Below are positions 33,836 through 43,971 of a stretch of DNA of 64,000 nt, piece after piece. The stretch covers positions 114,734,421 through 114,798,420 of the forward strand of contig NC_088792.1 of assembly GCF_011386835.1 (NCBI RefSeq), read 5' to 3'. The position numbers and the translations under genes are program-made. The notes under the pieces are model-generated. The model ran no database searches. It worked only from the letters and a program-made list of their open reading frames with translations, and was not told the DNA's origin. The stretch comes from Chrysemys picta bellii (taxonomy: Eukaryota > Chordata > Testudines > Emydidae). Within the stretch, counting starts at the first letter, position 1, and each line of letters starts with the position of its first letter.

Positions 33836-36523
33836 GATAACATACAAAAATGGGGTGTGATCTGGCGTGGAAGCCTTGCACATCATTATAAAGCAGCATA
33901 ACCATCTGGCTGCTGCAAACATGTTTTGCTTCCAAAACAATTAATTTTACAAAACAAATTTTGAATAAATTCCAGATATTTTGATGTCTCTTTTTTAACA
34001 TATAACAAATGTAACTTTTAAAAAAAGGCCTATTAAGACTTGTCAGGCCATTCGATATTTTGATACATTGCCTATGTTTATGAAAGACTCCCCCTGTATA
34101 TGTAAATGTTTGCCTTTACAGGCTATAATTACTGAAAAGATATCCAGTTGAGATTAGATTTCAGTTATAATTAATGATGAATGTGCCAACGTATTATGAT
34201 GTTGTTTATCATGCTGCCTGCAATGTAATTTGGTGCAATAATACTAAGACTTGCTATGTGACAGTTATGTAGCATTTAAGTCTCCTTAAGATGCTCTGCA
34301 GAGTATCTTGAATGTTAACTATGTGAAGATTATTTCATACAAAAGCAGCTTCAGGCAAAATGTAGCGACAAGTGCCAGAACCCAGCAAAAGCTCTTTAAG
34401 TCTTATGTCATCTGTTAGGTGAAATATGATCACTAAATAATTTAGACATGTAGTAAAGTTAATGATAAATCCAAAAGGCAAAAATAAAAATTCATATTAT
34501 CAGATGGTATGTGGGAAAAATACCCTTTGTTCTTTATGCTAATGCATTTAAAAAGATAAGACATCTCCCTCTGAACACACAGACACAGGGTTGAAGATTC
34601 TCAGACTTAACCCCACCCCCCACATTTTAGGCCTGCTCTAGATAAGATAGACTTCAAATGTTTATGTTATTTCCCAACAGTTTCTGTAGTCAAAGTACGA
34701 TCCCATTTGGTCACTTCAGACCCAGTTCTGCATTAGACTATTGTACCCATGAGGAGTCCCATTCCAGCCACAGGTGTCCATGCTAGCAGATCCTTGTGAA
34801 GGACTGGGGCCTTGCTTCATAGCAAATTCAAAGCTTCCCTGGAAGAGCTACACACCATATACTTATAGTGCAGATGTCAGTGACTCGCACAGATTTTTGT
34901 GGAAGGCAGTTTTACATTTATTAATGCACATTAAAAATAAACAAATTTATAACTGATAGCTATAACTGGTGTCCCAGAATGTTAGCACCTGTTTCTACTC
35001 AAAGGGAAAAGATTGGGTAGAGAAGAAGAAATAACCACAGAGAATAAATTCATTACTTTCACAGTTGAAAAACAAATGGTACAGGAAGTCAGCAAAGTTT
35101 TAAATGAAAGTTCTACTCTTAGGAGACGGTATAACCATATTTGAAGGGGAAAATGTAATTCTCCCTGTGTTCTTTGGGGTTTTATTTATTATTCTTTTGA
35201 CTTTGTGACATACTGAATGCTGGCCAGATGGCTTTTGCTAGAATTGGGGGAAAAGAAATACAGCCCTGCAAAAGTGTGCCTCGCCACACATCATTTCTGC
35301 ACTGTTATTCTGTGGGAATATATTCTTGTAGGAGAGCTGATATTCTCTGATTTGTTTTTCAAACTCCTGCTTAATCATGTTACATTAACAATGATGAATT
35401 AATCTACTGTTAGGATTTTGCATTTCTAGTGTGAGATATTCCATTAAACTCTAATTCAACAATACTTTCCTTTAAAGTAAGTAACATGTTATTAAATATG
35501 CTCTATAGTGATCTCTTTAGAGAAAATCACATGCTTGCTTGGATCAACATTTTTGATGCAAAAATGAACTCTAAAAAAATAAACATAAATAGTATGGGCC
35601 AGATTCACTGAAACTGGTGCAGAAAGGTATGAATTCCATCTTCATGTGTGAGCTAAATGTCTTGTGTACAGGGAGGATTCACTCCAAGGGAGGGAGGACA
35701 ATGCTGCTATTGCTGCCCTCTCTCCAGGTTTAGAGCCAATGCTCCACTGGTGGAAGCTGTGAGGGATATGCAATGAATCAGTATGCCCTTCCACCACCAC
35801 TTGTAGCTAGCACCACCTTCCTTTTTGAGCTGCTCTGGGCCCCTACAGATCTCCCAGCAGAAGGAAGGTTGCAACCACTGTACATTTCCTGCAGCTTCCT
35901 CCTTTGGCAGACTTTCCGGCTGAATCCATAGTAAACCATATGCTGATGCTGAACCCTTGTACTTTTGGTCTTTCACCAAATACATCTATTTTTAAAACAA
36001 CAACATTAATTTTCTGAGCCGCGCATTAATTAAAGGTTGGGTCTTTTCGATTTTTAAATTTTAAAACAAAAATGTGTAGGGTCAGTAAAGATATTGCAAC
36101 AACTGAACTCACTAAGCAGACAAAACCATTGTATTCAGGAGGTAACACCAATAAAAATAGTTTGGGTACTTGTCTTGATTTGCTGGCCAGTGGGAAGTAT
36201 GTCCAAGTGTCTGGACTGGCATAGAGGATGGAAGAGAGAATAATCATATGAGCAATAGGAATAAGCAAAATCTAAGTGAGGCTTGTAGAACAGATGCCAA
36301 AACCAAGAATCAGTTCCCAGGTCTACTACTACTACGACTTACCAGACTGTAGAATTATCATTTAGAATCTCAGATACTAGAAAAGGAAGACATACACTTT
36401 TCTCTGATTGGTTGAGAGAACAGAAATGATGCAGTCTCTTGCTGAGGAAACAGTCAAAATGGCTTCTGCTGAACTCCCTGAACACTTGAGGCCTACACAG
36501 ACAATGAGAGAACTGGACCATTC
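33836..36523. other. AT-rich stretch, mostly unassigned
   Basis: A degraded segment at 35590-35950 starting gggccagattcactgaaact may be an old interspersed repeat. No gene is recognised before the provirus. Confidence 0.35.
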
Positions 36524-36857
36524 ATAGTGTTGGGGTTACTATGCCTGCCTGAGCCAGAGTTCTTCCATGTTTAAACTCTGTCCTTCCATGTTTAACTCTG
36601 ATCGACCTTAACAACCAAGGACAGGTATTGGAATGTGTAAATAGCTAGTTAGCAATTACGACCTTGCTCATTTCAGGTACCAAACAATAATGATGAGGTT
36701 TGCCTGTTTCTAGCTGGGGAAGGGGTAATAAACTAAGGGTAAACAGGACCAAATAACTGTTTAGAGAGAAGTTACTAACAAACTAGATTTATAGCCCTAG
36801 AATGATTTAGTTACTTAAATGTATAAACATGCCTTTGGTAGAAAGGGGAGAGGGAGT

Positions 36858-36874
36858 GGGGGGGGGGGGGGGGG
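36858..36874. repeat. G17 homopolymer in U3
   Basis: It is part of a longer G-rich tract (36844-36897) that may form quadruplex structure. The tract is about 9 nt shorter overall in the 3' LTR. Confidence 0.9.
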
Positions 36875-36912
36875 TAGAGAGGGGGAGAGAGGGGGGGCTT
36901 AGTTGTAAAATG

Positions 36913-36919
36913 TATAAAG
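36913..36919 (+). promoter_or_regulatory. LTR TATA box
   Basis: TATAAAG about 80 nt upstream of the AATAAA signal. The same motif is at 44348-44354 in the 3' LTR. Confidence 0.75.
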
Positions 36920-36992
36920 AAGAGAGAAACTGTTTTTGCTGGTGTGCTCGATTTGAGACTTGCCTGTCTCCTTGCACCACTTTGAGATCTCA

Positions 36993-36998
36993 AATAAA
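36993..36998 (+). terminator. LTR poly(A) signal
   Basis: AATAAA in the R region. The 3' LTR copy at 44428-44433 would end genomic transcripts. Confidence 0.8.
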
Positions 36999-37099
36999 CT
37001 TTGATTGTTTCTCCACCCCGGTATGTTTATTGGTGTGAAGCACTCCGGGCACCGAACCTCACTGTTGCTATCCTCGGGCCCCTGTGCCGGCAACAGTCT

Positions 37100-37121
37100 T
37101 GGCGTCCCTGGGTGGGCTCGA
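37100..37121 (+). other. Primer-binding site for tRNA-Asn
   Basis: Starting four bases after the LTR, tggcgtccctgggtgggc is the exact complement of the 3' end of vertebrate tRNA-Asn(GTT) including CCA. The match runs 22 nt, into the T arm. The tRNA sequence is recalled from memory. Confidence 0.85.
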
Positions 37122-37324
37122 GGCTGAAATTTAGCCTTGCCCAGATCCCTCCTGGTGGCCGACGGATTACGGCGATGACCAACGCCCAGCGCGCACCAGT
37201 GACTTCATCGGGGGCCTCGGCGGAGACGTGATTTGGTCGACCCCGGAGGGCACAACGGTGCAACGCGCTTGATTAGTGGAGAAGCAGCTGTGGGCGACGG
37301 TGCAGAACCGGACCCTTGGATAAG

Positions 37325-37326
37325 GT
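37325..37326 (+). promoter_or_regulatory. Candidate 5' splice donor
   Basis: ggataag|gtaggaac in the leader, 64 nt before gag, is a reasonable donor for a spliced env message. Confidence 0.4.
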
Positions 37327-37389
37327 AGGAACAGTCCAGTGGGGACTTTACCTGTTTTGACCTGGGGACGCCCAGTGTCTCCCTAGAGT

Positions 37390-38796
37390 ATGGGGCAAGG
37401 ACAGAGTACTGCAGGCAGGGCAAGGTGTACGCCCTTAGAATGCATTCTGGTGAACTGGAAAGTGTTTCGATCGGATCCGTTGGTTAAAAGTAAATTAAAA
37501 AGATTCTGTACAGTAGACTGGCCTCAATATCAGCTAGAGGATCAGGAAAGGTGGCCACCGGAGGGATCACTTAATTATAATACGATCCTTCAATTGCTTT
37601 TGTTTTGTCAGCGTACGGGTAAATGGAATGAACATATGTATGTACAGTTGTTTATGTTATTAAGAGATAGATCAGATCTTTTGCAAAAGTGTAATTTGAC
37701 TCCGACAGGTTTGGTAGTAACTATTGTTAGTCCTCAGAACCCTCCCCTGGTTGTAATGGCAGAGTCGGTGTCCCCTTCGGCTCCAACACCCCCACCATAT
37801 AAAGATAGGGTGCCTCAGGTCCCAGAGATTGCCCCCTCGGTGGGATTCTATCCATTGATTACTGACACTCGGATAGCCCGTACTGGAACAGAAAATCGCC
37901 CAGCCACTACAATGCAGGTTTATACCCATGTGCCTTTTAACCCAGTGGACCTAGCAGCTTTTAAGGCACAGGCAGGGGAATTCTCTACGAATCCAAGCAA
38001 GTTTATCTCGGTCTTTGAAGGGTGTCTGGCTAGCCATAAGCCTGACTGGGATGACTGTAATGTCCTTATGCGGACCCTGCTGTCTGAGGTGGAGCGTAAT
38101 CAGGTTGTGTCTAAGGCACGAGAGGAGGCACAGCTTAGACATGAGGCAAACGCAGCAAACGTTCCTGTTGCTGCAGTTCAGGTCCCTACAGCAGACCCCC
38201 GGTGGAATCCCAATGTGCCGGCAGATCTCACCTGTCTCACTGTATACAAGGAGCTCCTATTACATGGTCTCCGACACTCAGCTGTCCGACATAACAATTG
38301 GGCTAAGCCGTATGAGCTAGTACAGGAGCCAAAAGAGAGTCCGGTTGCTTTTCTGCAGCGTATTCGGGCTACTATCAGGCAAACTACTAATGCAAACCCT
38401 GATGATCAGGCTACTGAGGCAATTATGAAGGGTATCTTTACCAGCCGTGCCGCCCCTGATATTAAAAGGAAATTGCAGAAAAAGGAGGATTTGATGGGCA
38501 TGACAATGGCACAGATTTTGGAAACTGCAAACAGGGCTTACAGCCTTAGGGAGGGAGAAAAGGAAAAGAGGCAAGTGAAAATGATGGCTGCAGCAGTACA
38601 GGCTGGTGGCAGGGGAAGATTTCAGGAAGGTGGAAGGGGCCGGGGAATGAGAGGACGTGGACGTGGGCGCCTTGGCTCACAGGAAAGGCGTCTGGGTCGC
38701 AACCAGTGTGCCATATGCCGAAAGGAGGGACATTGGAAAAATGAGTGCCCCGAAAGGGAAGGTACCCCTATGATGGCAGCAGAGGATCAAGAATAG
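37390..38796 (+). CDS. gag: gag polyprotein (intact frame, 468 aa)
   Basis: Gag builds the particle: matrix, capsid and nucleocapsid. The ATG at 37390 starts MGQGQS, a myristoylation-type N-terminus, which decides the start. A late-domain motif PPPY lies at residues 134-137. The capsid region follows, with a homology-like stretch around ESPVAFLQRIRATIRQ. An Arg/Gly-rich basic segment precedes one zinc knuckle, CAICRKEGHWKNEC (residues 440-453; C-X2-C-X4-H-X4-C). A single knuckle and PPPY are gammaretroviral traits. The frame is uninterrupted and ends at a UAG (38794-38796) in frame with the protease. At 468 aa it is somewhat shorter than typical mammalian gammaretroviral Gag. Confidence 0.93.
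   Translation: MGQGQSTAGRARCTPLECILVNWKVFRSDPLVKSKLKRFCTVDWPQYQLEDQERWPPEGSLNYNTILQLLLFCQRTGKWNEHMYVQLFMLLRDRSDLLQKCNLTPTGLVVTIVSPQNPPLVVMAESVSPSAPTPPPYKDRVPQVPEIAPSVGFYPLITDTRIARTGTENRPATTMQVYTHVPFNPVDLAAFKAQAGEFSTNPSKFISVFEGCLASHKPDWDDCNVLMRTLLSEVERNQVVSKAREEAQLRHEANAANVPVAAVQVPTADPRWNPNVPADLTCLTVYKELLLHGLRHSAVRHNNWAKPYELVQEPKESPVAFLQRIRATIRQTTNANPDDQATEAIMKGIFTSRAAPDIKRKLQKKEDLMGMTMAQILETANRAYSLREGEKEKRQVKMMAAAVQAGGRGRFQEGGRGRGMRGRGRGRLGSQERRLGRNQCAICRKEGHWKNECPEREGTPMMAAEDQE
38794..38796 (+). promoter_or_regulatory. Gag UAG with probable readthrough context
   Basis: The UAG is followed by ggggtgtcaggggagacg, and the same frame continues into protease. Murine-type gammaretroviruses suppress a gag UAG with a downstream pseudoknot. 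Local pairing (cagg with cctg at about 38806-38823) is possible but was not folded. Confidence 0.6.
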
Positions 38797-39177
38797 GGGT
38801 GTCAGGGGAGACGGACTATCCTGCCCCCGGAACCCCGAGTAAAAATGCGGGAGGGAGATTCAGACATAGACTTTTTAATAGACTCTGGAGCTGCACGAAC
38901 TGCTGTAAACCAACCCCTTCAGCTGCCTGTGGCAGATTCCCTCACTGTGGTGGGAGCCACAGGGAAAGGAACTAAGTGCCCAGTCTATGCCCCAGCAGAA
39001 TGTGCTTTGGGAAACAGAACTCTATCTCACAGACTGGTTTACCTCCCTGATTGTCCAACACCTCTATTAGGACGGGATCTGCTTTGTTGCTTAGGTGCCA
39101 CCCTGCATTTCACTCAAGATGAAATAAGCCTCACCTTACCCCCCAGAGAATGCCTGGATAATGACACTTGCAATTGA
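38797..39177 (+). CDS. pro: Protease part of pro-pol (gag frame)
   Basis: This is the continuation of the gag frame after UAG. The retroviral aspartic protease signature is FLIDSGAARTAV, with the catalytic Asp at 38881-38883, and a later LLGRDLL matches the conserved second half of the fold. The frame closes with TGA at 39175-39177, while reverse transcriptase continues in the next frame. The two frames overlap from 39128 to 39174, a span that includes the C6 run at 39139-39144. The frame change is therefore likely an indel or an assembly error in the homopolymer. Gammaretroviral pro and RT are normally in one frame. Confidence 0.85.
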   Translation, partial: GCQGRRTILPPEPRVKMREGDSDIDFLIDSGAARTAVNQPLQLPVADSLTVVGATGKGTKCPVYAPAECALGNRTLSHRLVYLPDCPTPLLGRDLLCCLGATLHFTQDEISLTLPPRECLDNDTCN

Positions 39178-42100
39178 GCCCTCAGCCATGCAATCCCCAG
39201 AGTGGAGTCAATGGGAGAAGCGGGTTTTTCCTCTGGTATGGGCATCAGGGATCCCAGGAAAGGCAGCCCATCATACTCCTATTACTGTTCAGCTCTTGCC
39301 AGGAAAAGGTCCAGTGCGAATTAAGCAGTATCCGATCAAAAGGGAAGCCAGAGAGGGATTGCAGGAAACTATAGACCAGTTCCTAAAGTGTGGGGTACTT
39401 CGAGAATGCCAGTCAGCTTGGAACACTCCTATCTTGCCTGTACAAAAGCCCAATGGCACATACCGGCTGGTCCAGGACCTGAGAGCAGTTAATGAGCGGG
39501 TTAAGACTCTACACCCCCTTGTTCCAAATCCGTATACACTGTTGGCCTCTGTAGGGGGGCAGTACACCCATTTTTCAGTCCTGGATTTAAAGGATGCTTT
39601 CTTCACGATTCCGGTTGACCTCCAGTCTCAGGAGATTTTCTCCTTCGAATGGGAGGATAAAAGGAGGGTTAGAAAGCAGCTTTGCTGGACAGTGTTGGCT
39701 CAGGGATTTAAAAATTCCCCCACCCTTTTCAGCCAGGCCCTGGCTAGAGACTTGGAGGAGTGGGACAATGAGGACAAAGTCCTCCTCCTGCAATATGTGG
39801 ATGACTTGTTAATTGCTGCAGTGGGTCTAACCTCTTGCCTTAAAGCCACTGTGAGCCTCCTGAACTTTGTTGGACTCCGAGGATATCGAGTAGCACAGAG
39901 TAAGGCTCAGATTGCCCTTCCAGAAGTTCACTACTTAGGATTTTATATAAGGCAGGGGGAACGTCAGCTGTCAAATGAAAGGAAGGAAGCTATCTGTCAA
40001 ATTCCTATCCCAAGCAATCGTAAGCGGCTCAGGGCATTTCTGGGTATGGCAGGCTTCTGTAGGATATGGATCCCAGAGTTTGGACTGTGGGCTAAACCCT
40101 TGTACGAATGTGTTAAGGGAGCAGATCATGACCCCTTTCACTGGTCCCCAGAAGCCGACAAGGCATTTAAGGTTTTAAAAAGGAAATTGATGGAAGCCCC
40201 AGCCCTGGGTCTGCCAGACCTCTCTAAGCCATTCCAACTGTATGTCCATGAAAGGAAAGGAGTGGCCCTGGGAGTGCTTACTCAGTTATTAGGCACCTGG
40301 AAACGTCCCGTGGCATATTTCTCTAAACAACTGGATCAAGTTGCTAAGGGATGGCCGGCATGTTTGCGAGCGGTCGCAGCAACTGCCCTAATGCTTGGGG
40401 AAGCTGAGAAATTGACACTGGGAGGAGCTGTGCAAGTGTATACTCCCCACATGGTTCAAGCCCTGCTGGATACTAAGGGTGGTCTCTGGCTTACACAGGC
40501 TCGAGTTGCTCGGTATCAGGCAAAGCTTGTAGAAAATCCTGAAGTTACCTTACAGACCTGTCCCTCCCTTAATCCAGCTACCCTGTTACCGGAGACAGAG
40601 GAGCAGGAACATGACTGTTTGGAGGTCATAGATGCCCAATATTCTAGCCGCCCAGACTTGAAAGATCAACCTCTCCTGAATGCTGATTATGAGTGGTATA
40701 CAGATGGCAGTAGTACAGTTGTAAATGGGCAAAGGAGGGCTGGCTATGCTATTGTATCTCTCTATGAAACTGTGGAAGCAGAGAGTTTACCTGCTGGGAC
40801 ATCAGCCCAGCTGGCTGAATTGGTAGCCTTAACTCGTGCACTTGAACTGTCAAAAGGGAAAAGAGTTAACATTTTTACTGATTCCAGATATGCCTTTGGA
40901 GTACTACATGCCCATGCTGGTCTATGGAAGCAACGAGGAATGTTGACAGCGCAAAACTCTCCTGTCAAACATGGATCCCAGATTCTCCGGCTTTTAGATG
41001 CGGTACAGCTCCCCACAGTGGTAGCAGTGGTACATTGCAAGGCTCATCAAAAGGGAGATCAAGATGTGGCCAGAGGTAATGCTAGGGCGGATAGGGAAGC
41101 TAGGCGAGCTGCTACCCTGGAATCACTAGAAGCTGAAGATGCCCATATGCATGCCCTCATCCCATCAGTGGGTGAGCTCCCGACTCCTCAGTACTCTGAC
41201 GAAGAAAGGGATCTGGCCGACAGATTCGGTCTCCAGGAGAAAGGGGGGTGGTTCCACTCCCTGGAAGGAAAGATCCTACTACCAAAGAGCCTAATTCGGT
41301 CAGTGCTGCAGAAACTACATCAAACCACTCATGCAGGGAGAGAGGCTCTCTCTCAGCTAATGGGTAAATATTTTTTAACCTCTGGACTTAGGCCTCTGGC
41401 CTCCCAGGTGCAGGCTGAATGTTTAGTCTGCCAAAAGAACAACCCTCGACCAGGAGCGTCAGTACTGCCAGCCACTCTGGAGCCTACCCCAGGCCCGGGA
41501 CTGGTGTGGCAAATAGATTTTACTGAGTTTCCCCGGACCCAAGGATTCAGATACCTCCTCGTCTTGGTAGATCGATTCAGCGGATGACCTGAAGCCTTCC
41601 CATGCCATAATAACACTGCCAAAACAGTGGCTCTTAAATTTGTCAAAGAGATCATTCCTCGCTTCGGACTCCCCCAGTGGATGGAATCTGACAACGGAAC
41701 ACACTTCACATCCCAAGTTGTTCAAAAGATATCGGATGCCCTACAGATCCCCTGGAAGTTTCACACGCCATGGCGACCGCAGGCCAGTGGGGTAGTGGAG
41801 CGTACGAATCAGACACTTAAGCGGCACCTCTCAAAGGTTTGCCAAGAGGCTTCCCTTAAGTGGCCTGATGCTTTGCCCCTTGTTCTGCTCCGCATTCGCG
41901 CTCTCCCTAAGGGCAGGTTAGGGCTCAGTCCCTTCGAGATTATGTTTGGAAGGGCATGGCCTATGAATGGTACACCGGTTCTGGCAGGGGAGTGGGAAAT
42001 GGGGTGTGGCTTCTTATCTCAGTATATGTGCTCTCTGTCTGCTGTTCTCTGTTCTCTCCACAGGTATACCAAAGATTTGCAACCTCTCCCGCTGGATGCC

Positions 42101-42286
42101 CCGATCCACTCCTTGCAGCCAGGCGATTCCGTACTCGTCCGGACCTGGAAGGACGAGCCTCTCCAAGAGAAGTGGAAGGGACCCCACACCATCCTGCTGG
42201 TCTCCCATACAGCAGCAAAGGTTGAGGGACACAAAAACTGGATTCATCACTCTCGTCTGAAAGCAGTGCCTGCTCCTGAACGGTGA
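39128..42286 (+). pseudogene. pol: pol: reverse transcriptase, RNase H, integrase, one internal stop
   Basis: The RT frame is open from 39128; the first ATG is at 39161. Counting from that ATG, LLQYVDDLL places YVDD at residues 212-215. RNase H shows EWYTDGSS (Asp 515), then TDSRYAF and an HCKAHQKG block. Integrase shows an H-H-C-C zinc region, the first catalytic Asp in WQIDFTEF (residue 786), the second in MESDNGTHF (41690-41692) and the Glu in GVVERTNQ (41798-41800), exactly 35 residues apart. A GPY/F-like WKGPHTILL tail follows, typical of gammaretroviruses. A TGA at 41585-41587 interrupts the integrase core where a Trp codon is expected. The same frame then runs to TGA at 42284-42286. 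All catalytic residues are present, and the stop is the only break inside this span. Confidence 0.93.
42061..42063 (+). promoter_or_regulatory. Candidate env splice acceptor 1
   Basis: A long pyrimidine tract (tctgttctctccacag) ends here inside the 3' part of pol, where gammaretroviruses place the env acceptor. Confidence 0.55.
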
Positions 42287-42564
42287 ACCGTCCATCCTGC
42301 AGAGAAGACTGCCAGCGACGATTTGGGACTTAAGCTGTTATTCAGACGACAATAGTGTCTGCTGGGAATGCCCTATGATCTCTTTGGACAGTCACAGCGC
42401 ACTCCCCGCGAGACCTCTGAGCGTTGGTTGTGTTTGTTTTCACAGGATCGGCCTAACCTGGTGGCCTGGTCCCTTTTGTTTTTAATCTGCTTATTATTGG
42501 TAATTGTTATTTTGTGGGTATTTGGGGAATTGTGATTGTTAGGCCCTAGGATCACCTGCCTAAT
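42287..42564 (+). other. pol-env spacer
   Basis: 278 bp without a plausible frame. Murine-type gammaretroviruses overlap pol and env, so a spacer with its own acceptor is a difference. Confidence 0.6.
42441..42445 (+). promoter_or_regulatory. Candidate env splice acceptor 2
   Basis: gtgtttgttttcacag lies between pol and env, about 120 nt before the env ATG. Confidence 0.45.
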
Positions 42565-43951
42565 ATGAGTTCAGATCCAGGGTCTGCCATAGTGGTGCTC
42601 TTTGCCATAGGGACACTCCTCTTGTTAACTCCCGTTTCCCCCCAGGCACATGCGGGATAGAAAGGAATCCCTACTAACTTAGAGACAAACACATATGAGT
42701 CCCTGAAGGTTCGCTTTGCCCAAGAGTTTAACCTCTCCAACTGCTGGGTATGCTCCCAAATCCCACACCATGCTGCAGGGTTACCCTGGAGGGTGGTTCC
42801 CCAGAATTGGTCAGATATCTGTTGGGGATGGTTCAGTAGGGGGAAAAATGCCTCAGGTACCCCCTTGTCACAGAACTGTACCATTGAGTTCCAGTATGCA
42901 TTAAGGGACGACCCCTGGAAACCGCAGGCCAACTCAACATATATCCCTTCCCCTATTAGGTTACGGCCAGTAGCCCCTGGGTTGGTGTGCTATCAACAGT
43001 TTAAGTCCAGCAATCACACCTGGTTTGCTGGGAATAGCACCTGTCAGTATTATTTATCCCCTGACAGTGATGCTTCCATCCCTGTCTATGTTAACAGCAA
43101 ATCCGACTCTACTGCCCGGTTCGGATCGTTTAATGACAGACAAGTAAATAGGTGGAGTAGCGGTTATAATGGCTTGGTAGGAAATGGCCACTCCTTTTAT
43201 ATTTGTGGTGCCTCTGCCTATAAGTGGCTATCGCATCAGTGGTATGGAAGTTGTTATCTAGGATATCTTGCCCCTCCCCTTCGTGTCCTCCCTAAACTGC
43301 CCCCCTGGCCGCGCCAGGCAGCATAGATCTTTGTATGCCACTCCAGAGCCCATTACAGAAGGAGACAGATTGGGTATGATCTTTCTCCCATCCTATGGGG
43401 TAGGACGACTGGCTCAATTTTATTGTAGGCTCTCTGTGTTTCTCACCAAGTATGCCAATGAGACCTTGGCCATAGAGAAAAGCCTTAACTCAGAGCTTTA
43501 CCAGCTCCGGTTGCTGTCCCTGCAAAATAGACAGGCCTTAGATTATGTTTTAGCCTCCCAGGGCGGGGTGTGTGTCCTTATTGGGAGTGAATGTTGTACT
43601 TATGTCCCAGAAAACTCACAGGACATTAACAAGCACGTCCTGTCAGCCGAACAGGCTTTTGATCAGTGGAAGGCTCAGGAAAGGGAACCCACAGTTTTTG
43701 ATTCCCTTTGGAGTTGGTTGCCCAACCTGGGAGGACTGGGTAATAGCCTTGTGCATCTCCTCCTTACAGGTGTGGTACTGTGCCTGGTCACCCTCCTCCT
43801 GATTGCTTGTTTTAAATTGCTCCTCCGTAAGCTGTGTGCCCCCCGTTCCCCAGAAATCCCAGCATACTCTCTCATTGAGAACCCCAGCTCCATGGCACTC
43901 AATCGTATCTTGTCTACAGAATATGAGAAAACTCAGTCAAAAACTTGTTGA
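42565..43951 (+). pseudogene. env: env: surface and transmembrane subunits, stop plus frame change
   Basis: Env is the membrane glycoprotein. The ATG at 42565 opens a signal-peptide-like stretch (IVVLFAIGTLLLLTP). A TAG at 42658-42660 follows directly. The same frame then encodes a short surface subunit with CWVC (residues 60-63), several NXS/T sites and paired cysteines, ending at TAG 43324-43326. The transmembrane subunit is in the next frame (open from 43262). It has a minimal R-X-X-R cleavage site near RARQHR, a CX6CC motif (43571-43597), a membrane anchor around 43742-43826 and a cytoplasmic YSLI motif. The frames overlap across a C6 run (43300-43305). CXXC plus CX6CC is the gamma-type Env arrangement. 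The surface subunit, roughly 250 residues, is much shorter than in murine viruses. Confidence 0.88.
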
Positions 43952-43959
43952 GTATTCTC

Positions 43960-43970
43960 AAAGGAGGGAA
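43960..43970 (+). other. Polypurine tract
   Basis: aaaggagggaa lies one base before the 3' LTR, the plus-strand primer site. Confidence 0.85.
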
Positions 43971-43971
43971 C

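Larger units (their letters stand above)
36528..37095 (+). repeat. Provirus 5' LTR
   Basis: TGTTG...CAACA ends, 568 bp. TATAAAG lies at 36913-36919 and AATAAA at 36993-36998, placing U3/R near 36945 and R/U5 near 37015. A G-rich tract with G17 at 36858-36874 lies upstream of the TATA box. Confidence 0.95.

Noticed and set aside
36026..36268. 80-codon minus-strand hydrophobic frame
   Set aside because: No relative recognised; AT-rich chance frame.
39128..39177. Programmed +1 frameshift between protease and RT
   Set aside because: Gammaretroviruses keep pro and RT in one frame, and an indel in the C6 run explains the shift more simply.
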